NCBI GenBank assembly: GCA_948099385.1
Contig: CANUEZ040000165.1
Span: forward strand, 8,340,001 to 8,404,000
Direction of reading: 5' to 3'
Length of the DNA stretch: 64,000 bases
From: Fasciola hepatica
Taxonomy: Eukaryota; Platyhelminthes; Trematoda; Plagiorchiida; Fasciolidae
The notes beneath the pieces were generated by a model. The model did not search any database, had not been told where the DNA came from, and was given only the letters and a program-made list of their open reading frames with translations. Numbering within the stretch: position 1 is the first letter of the stretch; each line of letters starts with the position of its first letter. A program made the translations under genes and the position numbers. Shown here in pieces: positions 54,435 to 64,000 of the stretch.

Positions 54435-56799
54435 CTGAAATGCGGAACAACAGACAAACAGGTTTGAAGATGGCCTCAAAGTCAATTTACATGGGATAAC
54501 TACACTAAAGGTTCCCGATCTATTGACGCACAGAAAGACGAAGAACATCGCCGGCAAGACTACTAATAGAACTGAGGAGTGTAGAACGCATATTTATTGA
54601 GTACAAACACCGGCGTACAAGGCGTCGAGTGATTAACAACGCCCCAACATTGACGGACAGATAGACAAGTAGATATCGCAGGGGAAAAGCAATAGATGTA
54701 ACAAATGTAATCTGGAGTAACTGTTCCATGGATCTTCACTTTGGACCGACTCAAGCAAAATGCGGAACTGGCAAGCCAGGTGGGGGGGGGTCTTCTAGAT
54801 TGCGCGGTTGGTATCTGACTAGAGTGGACCATTACACGTGTTGTCTATGACCTACGAGTGGCAAATAGAACAACACGAATGGACGGGCAATCACAGTCGC
54901 ACAGGAGGCACACACGTGCACGCATATAACAAAGTTCTTCGGCTTGAGTTATCCATCCAACGGTTCTAACCAGCGTAGCAGACTAGTGGCTGAGAGCCTC
55001 CGTACACACAGGAGTCCGGCATGTCGTCCGCCCAATGACAAGCCGTTACACATATTCCACCAAGCGTGCGCACTCAAGGACTACATGCTGATGCTCAAAC
55101 TCAGCAACGTGGACGATTCGGAAGTGTAGCTCAAAGGATGATCAGAAACAGCGAGCATCATCGACACACTAGCTGCTTTGAGAATAAATATATTGCAACG
55201 CCGTTTTTCGACTTGTAAACTAAATAATGTCAGTAAAGAAGTGATTACTTTAGCGAACGACAAAGATCGAATCCCGCGTTTGATCAACCGGTGGCACGGC
55301 ACGTGAAGTTTTATCCTAATTGAATCTCTTCAGTTCAGTTTACTCAGCCATTAACCTCGCACTTCTGTGCTTTGGTTTCGACTGCTACCTTCCGGCATCG
55401 TCCAGTAAAGGGCGAAAAGAATAGAAGCATAGTGATAAACATCCCAAAAGTCGAAGTACCAAGGGGAAATCAAGACGACAAGGAAAAAGTCCGAATACAA
55501 CTACGCCACTCACCGCCATACCTAGCCATATCACTTAATGTCTCCAACCATTTAGTAGGCAGATCACGTGGACCCCAACCTGGAAGTCTAACAAGTCCTA
55601 CTCGACCAAGTCCACTCGTCAAGGTTTTCAAACCTTTTTGCCATGTCATGGATTGACCACCTTGACCTACCTTCCAATCACCACCTGCCTCAGAGAACAG
55701 CGTACGCTGAGGAAGTCTATCGGTGGGCATGCGTAACATGTCCTAACCACCTTAACCTGTTTAGATTCAGCACTTGATCCAGAGACTAACCTCTGGTTCA
55801 CAACACCTTACGTCGAACCTCAGTATTACTGATACGGTGTTCCCACCATACTCGAGCAGTGCTACGGAGACATCGGTGCTCGAACGTCGACAGTATTTGC
55901 CTATCTTCTACCCTCAACGGCCATGTTTCTGAACCGTATAAAAGAACGGATCTAACCACCGCAGTGTACAGTCTATCCTTAACAGACAATCGGATGTCAC
56001 GCTGACACCACAGGAGGTTGGCAAAAGCCGACCGCGCCTTTTGTATGCGCGATGACACTTTATCCGTTATCTGTCCACCTGGTGAAATGTAACTACCCAG
56101 GTAACAAAACTTATCCACTTCAGCTAGAGCTTTCCCGGCCAACACAAGGTTCGGTGTTGAGCCAACCCAGTCCTGTTAGTTAAACAAACACCCAGACGAA
56201 CTTTGCACTTTCCACCTAAATATTGAAGTACTGAGTTTGAGATATCTTGGAATTGTAAAAATTTTGAGAGGTGTTTTGTTGATGTCGGAATGCGAGCTGT
56301 GAAGACATATCATTAATAGAGCTACGGTATCGGAAGTAAAATATTCATCCTGAAAATTACTTTGATGTTCACGTATGAACGAATGTTTCCTGACCAGGGA
56401 GTTTTTCGAAAAGATTACTTACGGCTGCTGCAGTTACGTTTAAAAAGCATATGATCAACATTCGTGGCAAAATGAAACTTTTCTTCCTGGTATCAGCACT
56501 GTGATTGGAATACACTGGTTATCCAAATTTATGATAATTACTGATCAGTCATGAGTAACGGGGCCTGGGATCTGAACGTGACCTGAATCTCTGACTAGTA
56601 CCAGAACCACACGATATCACTGCCTCGAGAAACTACAATTTGAGAGAGAAATGTGAAGAACCGAATGCGAAAAACAAGAATTGACTATTATTGAGTCATT
56701 TGGAACACGCTCATCTGGGAGGCGCGAATTTGTGGGCGCTAGGATGAGAACTCTGCGCGAAATAAAGAATGAGCACACTTAGAGAGATACCAGACTCAC
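54435..56799 (-). other. Intron of the zinc-finger gene
   Basis: Bounded by donor GTGAGT (56799-56794, minus strand) and the acceptor at 54435-54436. It is about 2.37 kb and holds an RTE fragment in the same orientation as the gene (55330-56175), a G10 run at about 54781 and otherwise unassigned sequence. Confidence 0.7.
55330..56175 (-). mobile_element. RTE fragment H within the zinc-finger intron
   Basis: Minus strand. From the 5' side it reads LAGKALAEVDKFCYLGSYIS, then TDKVSSRIQKARSAFANLLW, SVLLYGSETWPLRVEDRQIL and RVWWEHRISNTEVRRKVL (55798-56145). After a frameshift it reads GGQSMTWQKGLKTLTSGLGR and GWGPRDLPTKWLETLSDMAR (55470-55739). Only the end of RT and the C-terminal domain are present, so it is 5'-truncated. 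It is the same subfamily as relic G. Confidence 0.82.
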
Positions 56800-56904
56800 C
56801 AATTTGCCAAATGCATTCTGTTTTGGTTTCGGCTTCCGTCGCCATTTGCGTTTGTTGGGGGAGCCAGTATTGGTGGTGACTAACTGACTCAGCACGCCCG
56901 CTAG
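56800..56904 (-). CDS. Upstream coding exon of the zinc-finger gene
   Basis: 105 bp between a good acceptor (minus strand TTTCTTCATCTGGACAG) and a strong donor (TTG, then GTGAGTCTGG). It codes 35 residues from LAGVLSQLVTTNTGSPNKRK to QNAFGKL, including the basic string KRKWRRKPKPKQ, a likely nuclear-localisation signal. Both ends are phase 0. Joining to the exon at 54434 gives FGKL-DGSTRN without a stop or shift. No other gene lies between them on this strand. Earlier exons and the start codon must lie beyond 56904, but I could not find them; the sequence up to 57440 shows no clear exon. Confidence 0.65.
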
Positions 56905-57440
56905 CTGTCCAGATGAAGAAACTGAATGGATTAAACGGGGGAAACGCGGTCAGTGTAAATGTTTTTACTGAAAATCCTAAAATGCACTGACCAGTGTTTT
57001 ATTCGCTGAAGGGAAAATAACTCTTGTTGATAATTTGAATGAAGCAAACTGATGAATGCATTGGTTTCCAGCAAGACCGCAGGGTCAATCCAATTAATGT
57101 CGGGCTATCTTGCCGAGCACTTTTGTTTCCAATCGACTCGCAAGTGTGAAAGAATAATTACCACCCCTGTGGAATTACCATGCATTTCCAGCCTATAGTG
57201 AACAGAACGGGGGGTGTGGTGGACAAGTGGACAGACCGAAATAGCGACCCATCAACGAAGCACCTTGTGAAACGTTAGTCCGACAACTATGGGGCAGAGC
57301 TTCGTTATAGTTTAATATAGTCAGCGATTACTCCCTAACCTATGATGTTCTATTCCGGTAATCAATCAGTAAAGCCAAGTCAGACTGTTTGGATAACCAT
57401 TAACCATGAAGTCGGCTTAGTTCAGCTTGAAAAACCTTTA
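56905..57440. other. Presumed intron or upstream region, no exon seen
   Basis: No open segment with convincing splice sites on the minus strand, and no repeat identified. Confidence 0.4.
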
Positions 57441-58480
57441 TTCATGCAGTAAATGGGGCGGCTTAGGTTGTTGCTTCTCAGGCGGAACTTCACTAGGAAA
57501 CCGAAATGTCGCCAGATAGTAAGCAAACAACGATACCGAGTGGATGACAAATGCGGGTGGATGCAAAATTGTCTAGAAAAGCTTGCAACTTACAAGAATC
57601 TTCACTTCAAAGAACTATGTCATCCGCGAAATCCAAGGTCTGGCAACTTTCCACCCGAGGTAAGGTTCAATTTCATTACTCTCACGGCAAAAGCGCAATC
57701 TCTCAGACAATATCAATCACAAACTTGTGGGAAAAGGAGAAAGGGGTAATCCCGGCGTACATTACTTCTCCCGATGAACTCGGGTGGACGACCACCGAAA
57801 GCCCAAACTCCGCTTCGGCTATTCATGTACAGGGACTTTGCGATAGAAATGGATTCCCCTGGTACGCCCCCTAACAAGTCAGCGCCAGAGAACTGTGCGG
57901 TCGACCGAGTCGAAGACAATTGCAAGATCAAGAAAAAGGGAGATAGTGGACCTACGGGCGTGCCTGTTTTAAAATTTGTTGGAGTGTAGATGTGATCAAC
58001 ACATCCTCGACCGGGTCTAAACCTAGCTTGATTCTCGCGCGAGCACTGTTCGCGAGCGTTACATAAGCAGTGGGGAGTAATACCACCGACCAGTTTGGAT
58101 GCGATGCTAACCAGACTTATTATTTCATGGCTTTTACATGGGGGCCTGTCACCTTTTTTAAAAATCGGTACGATCACCGATTCATACAAGCTCCTTGGAA
58201 CTTGTTGCTTATTCTATATGAAACCGAGGGGTTTTGTCAACTCCAGTCAAAGTGCTGAGCAGCCGTCTTCAAAAACAGACGGCGGCAACCTATCCGGTCC
58301 AGCAGTCTCATGTTGTTTAAGATAGCATGTCTCACGGAGAACCTCCGCATCTGACGGAGTACTGGTATCTACAATTAGAGCTGTAACCACCGCGCTAGTG
58401 AGCAAACTTGTCGAGGATAAAGGTCAATTAAGCTGCTTTTCGAAATACTCCACTCGGAGAACAAGACGACGCTCCTGAGT
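57440..58480 (-). mobile_element. RTE fragment I (RT region), degraded
   Basis: Minus-strand frames show YESVIVPIFKKGDRPPCKSH, IISLVSIASKLVGG and ENQARFRPGRGCVDHIYTPT in 57713-58189. In the next frame at about 57545-57660 comes a GKLPDLGF block followed by a damaged ADD position. Upstream, remnants of the GPD(R)LPP block lie at about 58280-58310. The remainder is scrambled by frameshifts. It covers the RT N-terminal half and palm only. Confidence 0.72.
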
Positions 58481-59090
58481 CAGAATCAGAGAGCCGTTCG
58501 CTCCTTTGATCTATTCGCTAACGCCTGGTTTACGTGGACCGGTTTTCTAATTAGACGGAAAAGATTGCGGCTATGTATTTCTGTTCTCACTATCTCCGTG
58601 GTCTTGATCGTTCGGTGTTCGAGTCTCGATGACACTGAGACAGCAAACCAAAGACAGCAGAAAAGTGGAACCAACAGCTGTCACAAGAATGTAGACGAAG
58701 GAAGTGCTCCAACAAAGGCATAGTCCTTTTACCTTAAATTCTTAGTTATCTGATGGGAATGGGGCTGATTAGACCTCAAGCAGAAAATTTGATACACCTC
58801 GAAGTTTTTTGTCACACCAAGAAGTGATAACTCTCTGCACAACATTACAACACCACTGCGCTCAAAAAATATATAATGCCGATGGAATTTTTCCAAGCAA
58901 ATAAATCTTCAATGTCTATCAAATAGAAGAACAGCATAAAAGTCATCACGACTGGATATAGAATATGTCAGGCTTTATGTTTCGGATCGACGAGGTCCAC
59001 CCATCTCTAAATTAAGTACAGCGGAGGATTTGGTTACGTGAGCGATCAGTAGCGCTGTTTTATTTACGCATTCTTTATCGAGCTGATATT
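58481..59090. other. No recognisable gene
   Basis: AT-rich unassigned interval without readable motifs. Confidence 0.5.
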
Positions 59091-59228
59091 GCTTTTTGGT
59101 TTACGTCTTACTCCTTCTGTACTGTTGTTCTTTCCTAAATTTCCAATTGAGTTTCTCGCCGAGACAGCAACCAAAGCCAACGCACCTAGTGCATTGTCTG
59201 CCTTGTTCGAACTGAACTGGAATAACAT
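59091..59228 (+). repeat. Orphan RTE 3'-UTR relic
   Basis: CGCCGAGACAGCAACCAAAG followed by CCAACGCACCTAGTGCATTG matches the 3' UTR of RTE relic G (37985-38075, minus strand) and the copies at 8772 and 37800. Confidence 0.6.
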
Positions 59229-59279
59229 TTGATTAACAAACGGGAGTTACTTCGACGTCACGGACTGTACAGAGTAGAA

Positions 59280-60612
59280 GCGAAATTCTGGTAAGGATGC
59301 GTTCTTCTGAAGCACAAAATTTTCAGCCAAGATGACCCAACTCCGCAACTGAAAAACACGATCGAAAACGGCACTGATTACCCCAAACGGTTCCGATTAC
59401 TAACGAGTAGTGTGAAAAGAAAGCGCAACTTCCAGGGGAAGGATACACCCTCATAACCCTCGGAACTCCTTTATAGCTGGTCATCTGCGATTGAAGATCT
59501 CCGGTCTACTGAGGTGCTAGGAATGGTAACCAGAAAGGCACAGAACACCCGAATCCGTGGACGCATCAAGATTTACCTGGACAACCGCCGCCAAAAATAA
59601 ATCTCAAAGATTACCGCAGCAGTGTTGGGATTACCAAGAAAGCGCCAAGCGGCCTCGGACCCTGCTTCTTACCTGCCCCCATGCTTGTTCTCAAGCCGGT
59701 GTAAAATATTCTTTCTCATCTAACCACCACGTTCTTAGGTAGAAAAACGCCAGTGGAACATCAATGGACTTCACTGAAGGCAACAATTCACTTCAGACGG
59801 ACTGGCGTTTACGCGAAGACGGGTGAAGAGCAGGATCTCAAGGCCGACTCTCCAGTTATCTGCGGAATCCAGATGTTTGCTTAAATGGTTGCCCAGACTT
59901 ACGGGACTTCCAACAACAAGCTAGCCTTTCGACCAGAAGTGATCGCAACAACGGGCCGAAATCAAACGAAGCAGGGGACTGCGGTTTACTATGATGACTT
60001 CTCAAAGCTCTTCCGTTCAATCCGTACTGCATCCGGTTAGCGACAGCCGGTAGAACTCGTACTTCGCGACGCTGCCGAGCTGTTTATATTTGAGCAGGCT
60101 AAAAAGATGCAACGACGAGTCGAGCATTTCAAAAGGTTACTGAACCGTCCAGCGGCAAGCTCCGCAAATCAAATCCCAAGAGGGAATGGTACGGTGTCAA
60201 TAGCAGCCTAACTAGCAGACTATGTAACCGGTGTAATACATCAGCTAAAAAACCGAAAGTCTTCTTTAGAAGACGGCATCGCGCCAGAGACATATAAATC
60301 GTCTTTTGAAACCGTTCGAGCCACTCCACACAACGTGCTCAAGTTGGGAAAAAGAACAATTATCGACAAACTGCGGAATTTTAATATTGCTCCCTGTTCC
60401 AAAGAAACGTGACAGGACTGGATGCGAAAACTACCGTTGCCTCAGTCTACCCGATGTGTCCACCAAAATATTCTGTCTTTTCGTTGAACCGCTTCTCAGC
60501 GGTGCGGGACGCGCGCACACACCGTAATCAAGGAATCTTCCGCCGTGCTGAGAGATGTGCGGACGTAATTTTTACCCTCATCAGAGTACTATGGCAGCGA
60601 ACAGGTTCTCGT
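59280..60612 (+). mobile_element. LINE O (RTE-like), 5' half before the insertion
   Basis: Plus-strand fragments include a weak endonuclease region (59280-59840). They continue with HFKRLLNRPAASSANQIPRG (60120-60180), GVIHQLKNRKSSLEDGIAPE (about 60230-60290), and RT N-terminal blocks: VPKKRDRTGCENYRCLSLPD (60393-60450) and RFSAVRDARTHRNQGIFRRA, then CADVIFTLIRVL. It stops at about 60612 in the middle of RT. The next RT block, motif A, is found 3.2 kb further on at 63840, on the other side of RTE copy D. Confidence 0.72.
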
Positions 60613-63600
60613 TAGAACCAAATGCTTTGGCTGGGAACCCTAATCGTTCTCCTGCTTTGTGGCTGGACACCCTAGTAGTACCCGTCCAACATCTCCCATG
60701 AACTGCACGAATACAAAGACTTCCATATTGCATCGGTCATCGCGCAGGATAATCAGAACCACGCTCCCCATTGCATCGACCGGAGTAGGTAGTGATAAGT
60801 GGACTACTGCTCTGAGTTCCCTCCCTTTTACTCAACCTTTGTCTTCTGTCCCCAACCACCTCTCTTTGCCCCCTCTATCTACTCATAACGCTCCCACCGA
60901 CAACACACCCCATATTCTCAACGGTTTATTGTCAAATAGTATAAATGATCCTCGGTCTTGTAACTCACATTTTCTCAGGCCTCGTCAGCCTCTGAATCTG
61001 GGCTCCTTTAGCGTGCGTACACTCATGCAGGTCGGTCAGCAGGCATGCCTAGCCCTCACAATGAACTCTCTGAAGATTGATGTATGCTGCTTAAGCGAAA
61101 CGCGTATCCAGGATTCGAGCAGTGTGATTCAACTAACTGCTTCTGGGATCTCGTTGAGGTATTTCCTGTGCACTTCCGCAGACGAAGTAGCTAGAGCTGT
61201 GGGTCAATGTGGTGTAGGAATAGTCTTGACTGACAAGGCTGAGGCTGCCGTTGTAGACTGGATCTCTGTTAGACTCCACGGGTCAGTTGGCGTTCGAAAG
61301 GATAGCTGTGTAAGGCGGAACTTATTTGGAATCTCGGCATACGATCCAACAGACTGCAGCACTGACATGCAGAAAGGTGAGTTCTATGATGAACTCGCCA
61401 CCCTCATTCGCAGGAGCAAAGGTTCTGACATTGTGGAGACCTTAATACACAAGTTGGCAAACTTGGTGTGTCAAGCTTGTTTATGTGGGCACTGTGCTTT
61501 GCCCGCTGAGTGTACAGATAACGAGGATAGACTTCTCCAGTTTTGTGCAGACAATCAGTCGTTCTTGTCTGGTACCAATATCCGACACAGCTTGCGTCAC
61601 AGCGACATGGCGCTCTAACTGTACAGGTACTTTGAGTCAGATTGATCATATCGCAGTGGCGCAGTTCTGTTCAGAACTGCAGATCTTACTGATCCTCGTT
61701 CGTAGAGTCTGACGATGCATTGGTTTTAATGCTCCATGGTCATCGTCGGAAGCCGCAAACCCGGTTAGCCGTGCAACGCTTGTCTGGTCCAGAAGTTCGC
61801 ACTTGTTATAAACGGAAGTTAGCACATGAGCTAGGATCTACGACGAATAGTAATGTAGATGAGCATTGGGCCAATATCCAGAAGGCAATGCACGCGGGAG
61901 CAGGTTTCGCCTGTGGTTCCACATCCGATGTCCATCAAAGATGCTGGATTTCGCAAGTCGATCAAGCTAATAGAGCAAAAACGCCAGCTCTCAAACGGTA
62001 GAGAGATGAATAAGATACGAAGAAAGCTACAAAGGCAATTTACGAAAAGCCTTAGGAATTAGGATTGATTGTGAAAATTGGTGGGTCAAGGTAGCCGAAG
62101 AAATGGAAGTAGCAGCTGCCTCAGGTAACAGTCAAAGACTGTTCAAACTTACTCGCGACACTGGTGGATGGCGCACCCATGTCAGTGAGACGATATCCGA
62201 CAGAAATGGAAAACCCATTCACGGGATGGGCCATTGATTGTTCCCATCTTCAAGATGGGAATACGTAATGACTGCAGTAATCATCGTGGGATCTGCTCAA
62301 TCCCGGTAGTCACCAACGTAGTAGCCTCGATTTTGCTGCGTCGTCTTACACCGGCTCGCGAGGGGAACACCCGCAAACAACAGGCCGGATTCCGCCCAGG
62401 TCGATGATGCATCGACCAGATTTATACTCGTCGCCAACTACTTGAAAACGCGTCACACGCACCGTCGACCGACAATAACGGTTTTCCTTGACCTCGATTC
62501 AATTGGCCGAACAGCGCTGTTCAATGCTCCTCATCGAAAACGTATGCCTCAGATGTTCGTGAATCTGCCGAGATCATTGTACTCTCCTACTTCTGGTCGC
62601 GTAATAGTTTACGGTGAAGTGTCCACTCGGTTCGAAGCGACCAGTGATGTTCGACAAGGATGTCCTATTTCGCCATTCCTGTTCAACTTCGTCATGGACA
62701 AAATGATGGAGAATGCTCTGTGGAACCTTCAGGATGTGGGCATCGAATCAGGAAACAATGAAAAGCTATGTGATCTAGATTAGGCGGATGACGTTGTATA
62801 CTTGTTCGTATGCACGGAACACGTGCAACGCGCACTAGATAGACTCGCAAAAGCTGTAGCTCCATTCGAAATGCGGTTTGCACCTTCAAAGCGTAAAGCG
62901 ATGTTGCAAGACTGGACGTCAACGATTTCGAGCTTGATGCTCGATGAAGAAGAACTAACCGTTTTTGACCGCTTTAAATACCTCGGAAGCAGCGTGACGA
63001 CGGATGGGAGTACGGTAATAGAGGTGAGCACGCGGATATCCAAAGCTCGAGCGGCGTACGCTGGACTGAAGCACTTGCGGCGCCGACTTGATATTTCACT
63101 GAAGCTGAAAGGTCGTGTGTACTGTGCCACGGTGCTTTCAGTTTTGTTGTATGGTTGTGAGACTTGAAATTTGCGTGCGGAAGGTGTTCATCGCCTTAGG
63201 GATTTCGACCACTGATGTTTGCGTAGTATTCCTAAGATTGGATGGAATGACCGAGTAATAAATGCTGAGGTCAGAAAGTGAGTATTGGGCTCTAATTCAG
63301 AGAACGTTCTATCACAGCGAATCCAGCTTAGTTCTCTTCGTTCGTCAGGGCACGTATTACGTATGGCAGACACTCGTCTACCATAACGTGTCCTATTTCC
63401 CGTTCTTCCTAGAGAGTGGAAAAACCACGTGGAGGTTAACAAATGACGTGGCAACGAGGAATAAGAAAATGTTCGGCGAACTTAGGGGAAGCAGGCGCCT
63501 CACGTCTTTGTATTTGGGGTCCAAAAGATCCGTCTACCAGTTGGCTGGAGACACTGAAGGATACGGCAGCGAACCGCGAACAGTGGCGATCGTGTTGTCA

Positions 63601-63835
63601 CTTCCTATCAAATCAGAATGACATCGATGTTTGTTTGTACAGTTAGACTGTGTATTCCGTGTGTTGGCTACTAGGACATTCTTTCCTTTTCCCACCGATT
63701 TAGGCCCAGTCCCTGTCCATATTGTATATTCACGCTTCCTAATTCAACGTGCAACATGGTGAGAAATGCAGTGGTCAGTGGGGCTTGCCTTACTGTTTAC
63801 CGCTGTACGACGATGATGATCGGCATAAGTTTCAT
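60600..63835 (+). mobile_element. Dead RTE copy D, inserted in LINE O
   Basis: Same family as the intact RTE. It begins with the last part of the 5' UTR and a nearly intact endonuclease frame (from the first in-frame ATG at 60698 to 61618). That frame has SFSVRT, LSETRIQD and a damaged AGDFN region. A frameshifted linker (61720-62062) follows. About 300 bp of linker/RT start are missing near 62233. RT and the C-terminal part follow with the shared defects described for copy C: TAG at 62781 in YADD, TGA at 63165 and 63213, and shortened motif A. It ends with a 3' UTR and the tail GCTGTACGACGATGATGATC near 63807. It is non-coding now. Confidence 0.88.
62277..63342 (+). repeat. 1066-bp inverted duplicate of 30605-31670
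   Basis: Compared by eye with the reverse complement of 30605-31670, the block differs at about 8-9 positions and has no indels. Outside the block, both edges continue as homologous RTE sequence with much lower similarity. The left partner reads CATGAATGGAATACGGATTG against CAAGATGGGAATACGTAATG here. Confidence 0.9.
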
Positions 63836-64000
63836 CAACCGACCAAAGCTTAGTTTATTGATTTTCAGACTGTTTCTGACTCAGTCGACAGGGAATCGCT
63901 ATGACTCATTCTACCAACGTACGGAGGCCCCAGAAGCTTATCTGTTCCATGAGATTGTAATTCTCAAACAAGTGTGTTAGAATACGCATTTACGGGGAAT
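63836..64000 (+). mobile_element. LINE O, continuation after the insertion
   Basis: Immediately after the tail of copy D the frame reads CATCAACCGACCAAAGC as HQPTKA, then a stop codon, IDFQTVSDSVDRESL, a second stop codon and LILPTYGGP. This is RT motif A, directly downstream in order from the block at 60550-60612. LINE O runs off the end of the window. Confidence 0.72.

Noticed and set aside
54439..54557. N-terminal extension of the zinc-finger open frame to an upstream ATG
   Set aside because: The acceptor at 54435-54436 and its pyrimidine tract lie inside this extension, and the joined upstream exon fits in phase, so the 41 codons are read as intron.
1..64000. CRISPR arrays, bacterial operons, rRNA genes
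   Set aside because: No spaced direct repeats of the CRISPR type, no prokaryotic gene organisation and no conserved rRNA segments were seen; the window is eukaryotic.

Overview
The window is eukaryotic and almost entirely made of transposable elements. The repeat families point to a flatworm, most likely a digenean fluke: RTE-clade LINEs with one endonuclease-reverse transcriptase ORF and a GATGATG-type 3' tail, a CsRn1-type LTR retrotransposon gag, several Gypsy lineages, CR1/Jockey-like LINEs, a tRNA-derived SINE and long (TA)n tracts. I cannot name the species. Only one host gene is well supported. It is a C2H2 zinc-finger gene on the minus strand, with two coding exons at 56800-56904 and 53034-54434. 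A second, unidentified single exon with good splice signals lies at 8383-8542 on the plus strand.

Layout. 960-3330: dead RTE relic (-). 3340-8380: no recognisable gene. 8383-8542: candidate host exon. 9165-9860: SINE copy split by an LTR. 10034-12411: candidate non-autonomous DNA element with 11-bp subterminal repeats, holding a perfect 169-bp inverted pair of SINEs. 12700-19500: an old Gypsy (Gypsy-2) split by a complete but decayed Gypsy (Gypsy-1, 12982-17272, both LTRs present) and again by a CR1-like LINE (18226-19085). 19499-20760: 5' part of Gypsy-3. 20822-22699: young gag-only CsRn1-type LTR element. 23844-26270: LINE (-). 26300-27740: Gypsy-4 pol relic. 27957-34905: three RTE relics (+, -, +). 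35525-37610: CR1/Jockey-like LINE, followed by a Penelope/hammerhead-like dyad motif. 37800-39850: RTE fragments, one inserted inside another. 40020-44510: a Gypsy-2-type relic apparently split by an RTE. 44863-48712: full-length RTE with an intact ORF. 48713-53030: no recognisable gene. 53034-56904: zinc-finger gene with an RTE fragment in its intron. 57440-58480: RTE relic. 59300-64000: an RTE-like LINE interrupted by another RTE (60600-63835).

How it fits together. The locus reads as a layered insertion record. The youngest layers are the intact RTE at 44863-48712, its truncated close relative at 38399-39132, the gag-only LTR element with near-identical LTRs, and the SINE inverted pair. 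The most unusual signal is a block of about 1066 bp shared at about 99% identity, in inverted orientation, by two dead RTE copies 31 kb apart (30605-31670 and 62277-63342). They share the same stop codons and an in-frame deletion, and both edges of the block lie inside sequence that is homologous but clearly more diverged. This is the pattern expected of gene conversion. I found no CRISPR array, bacterial operon, rRNA or functional tRNA gene.
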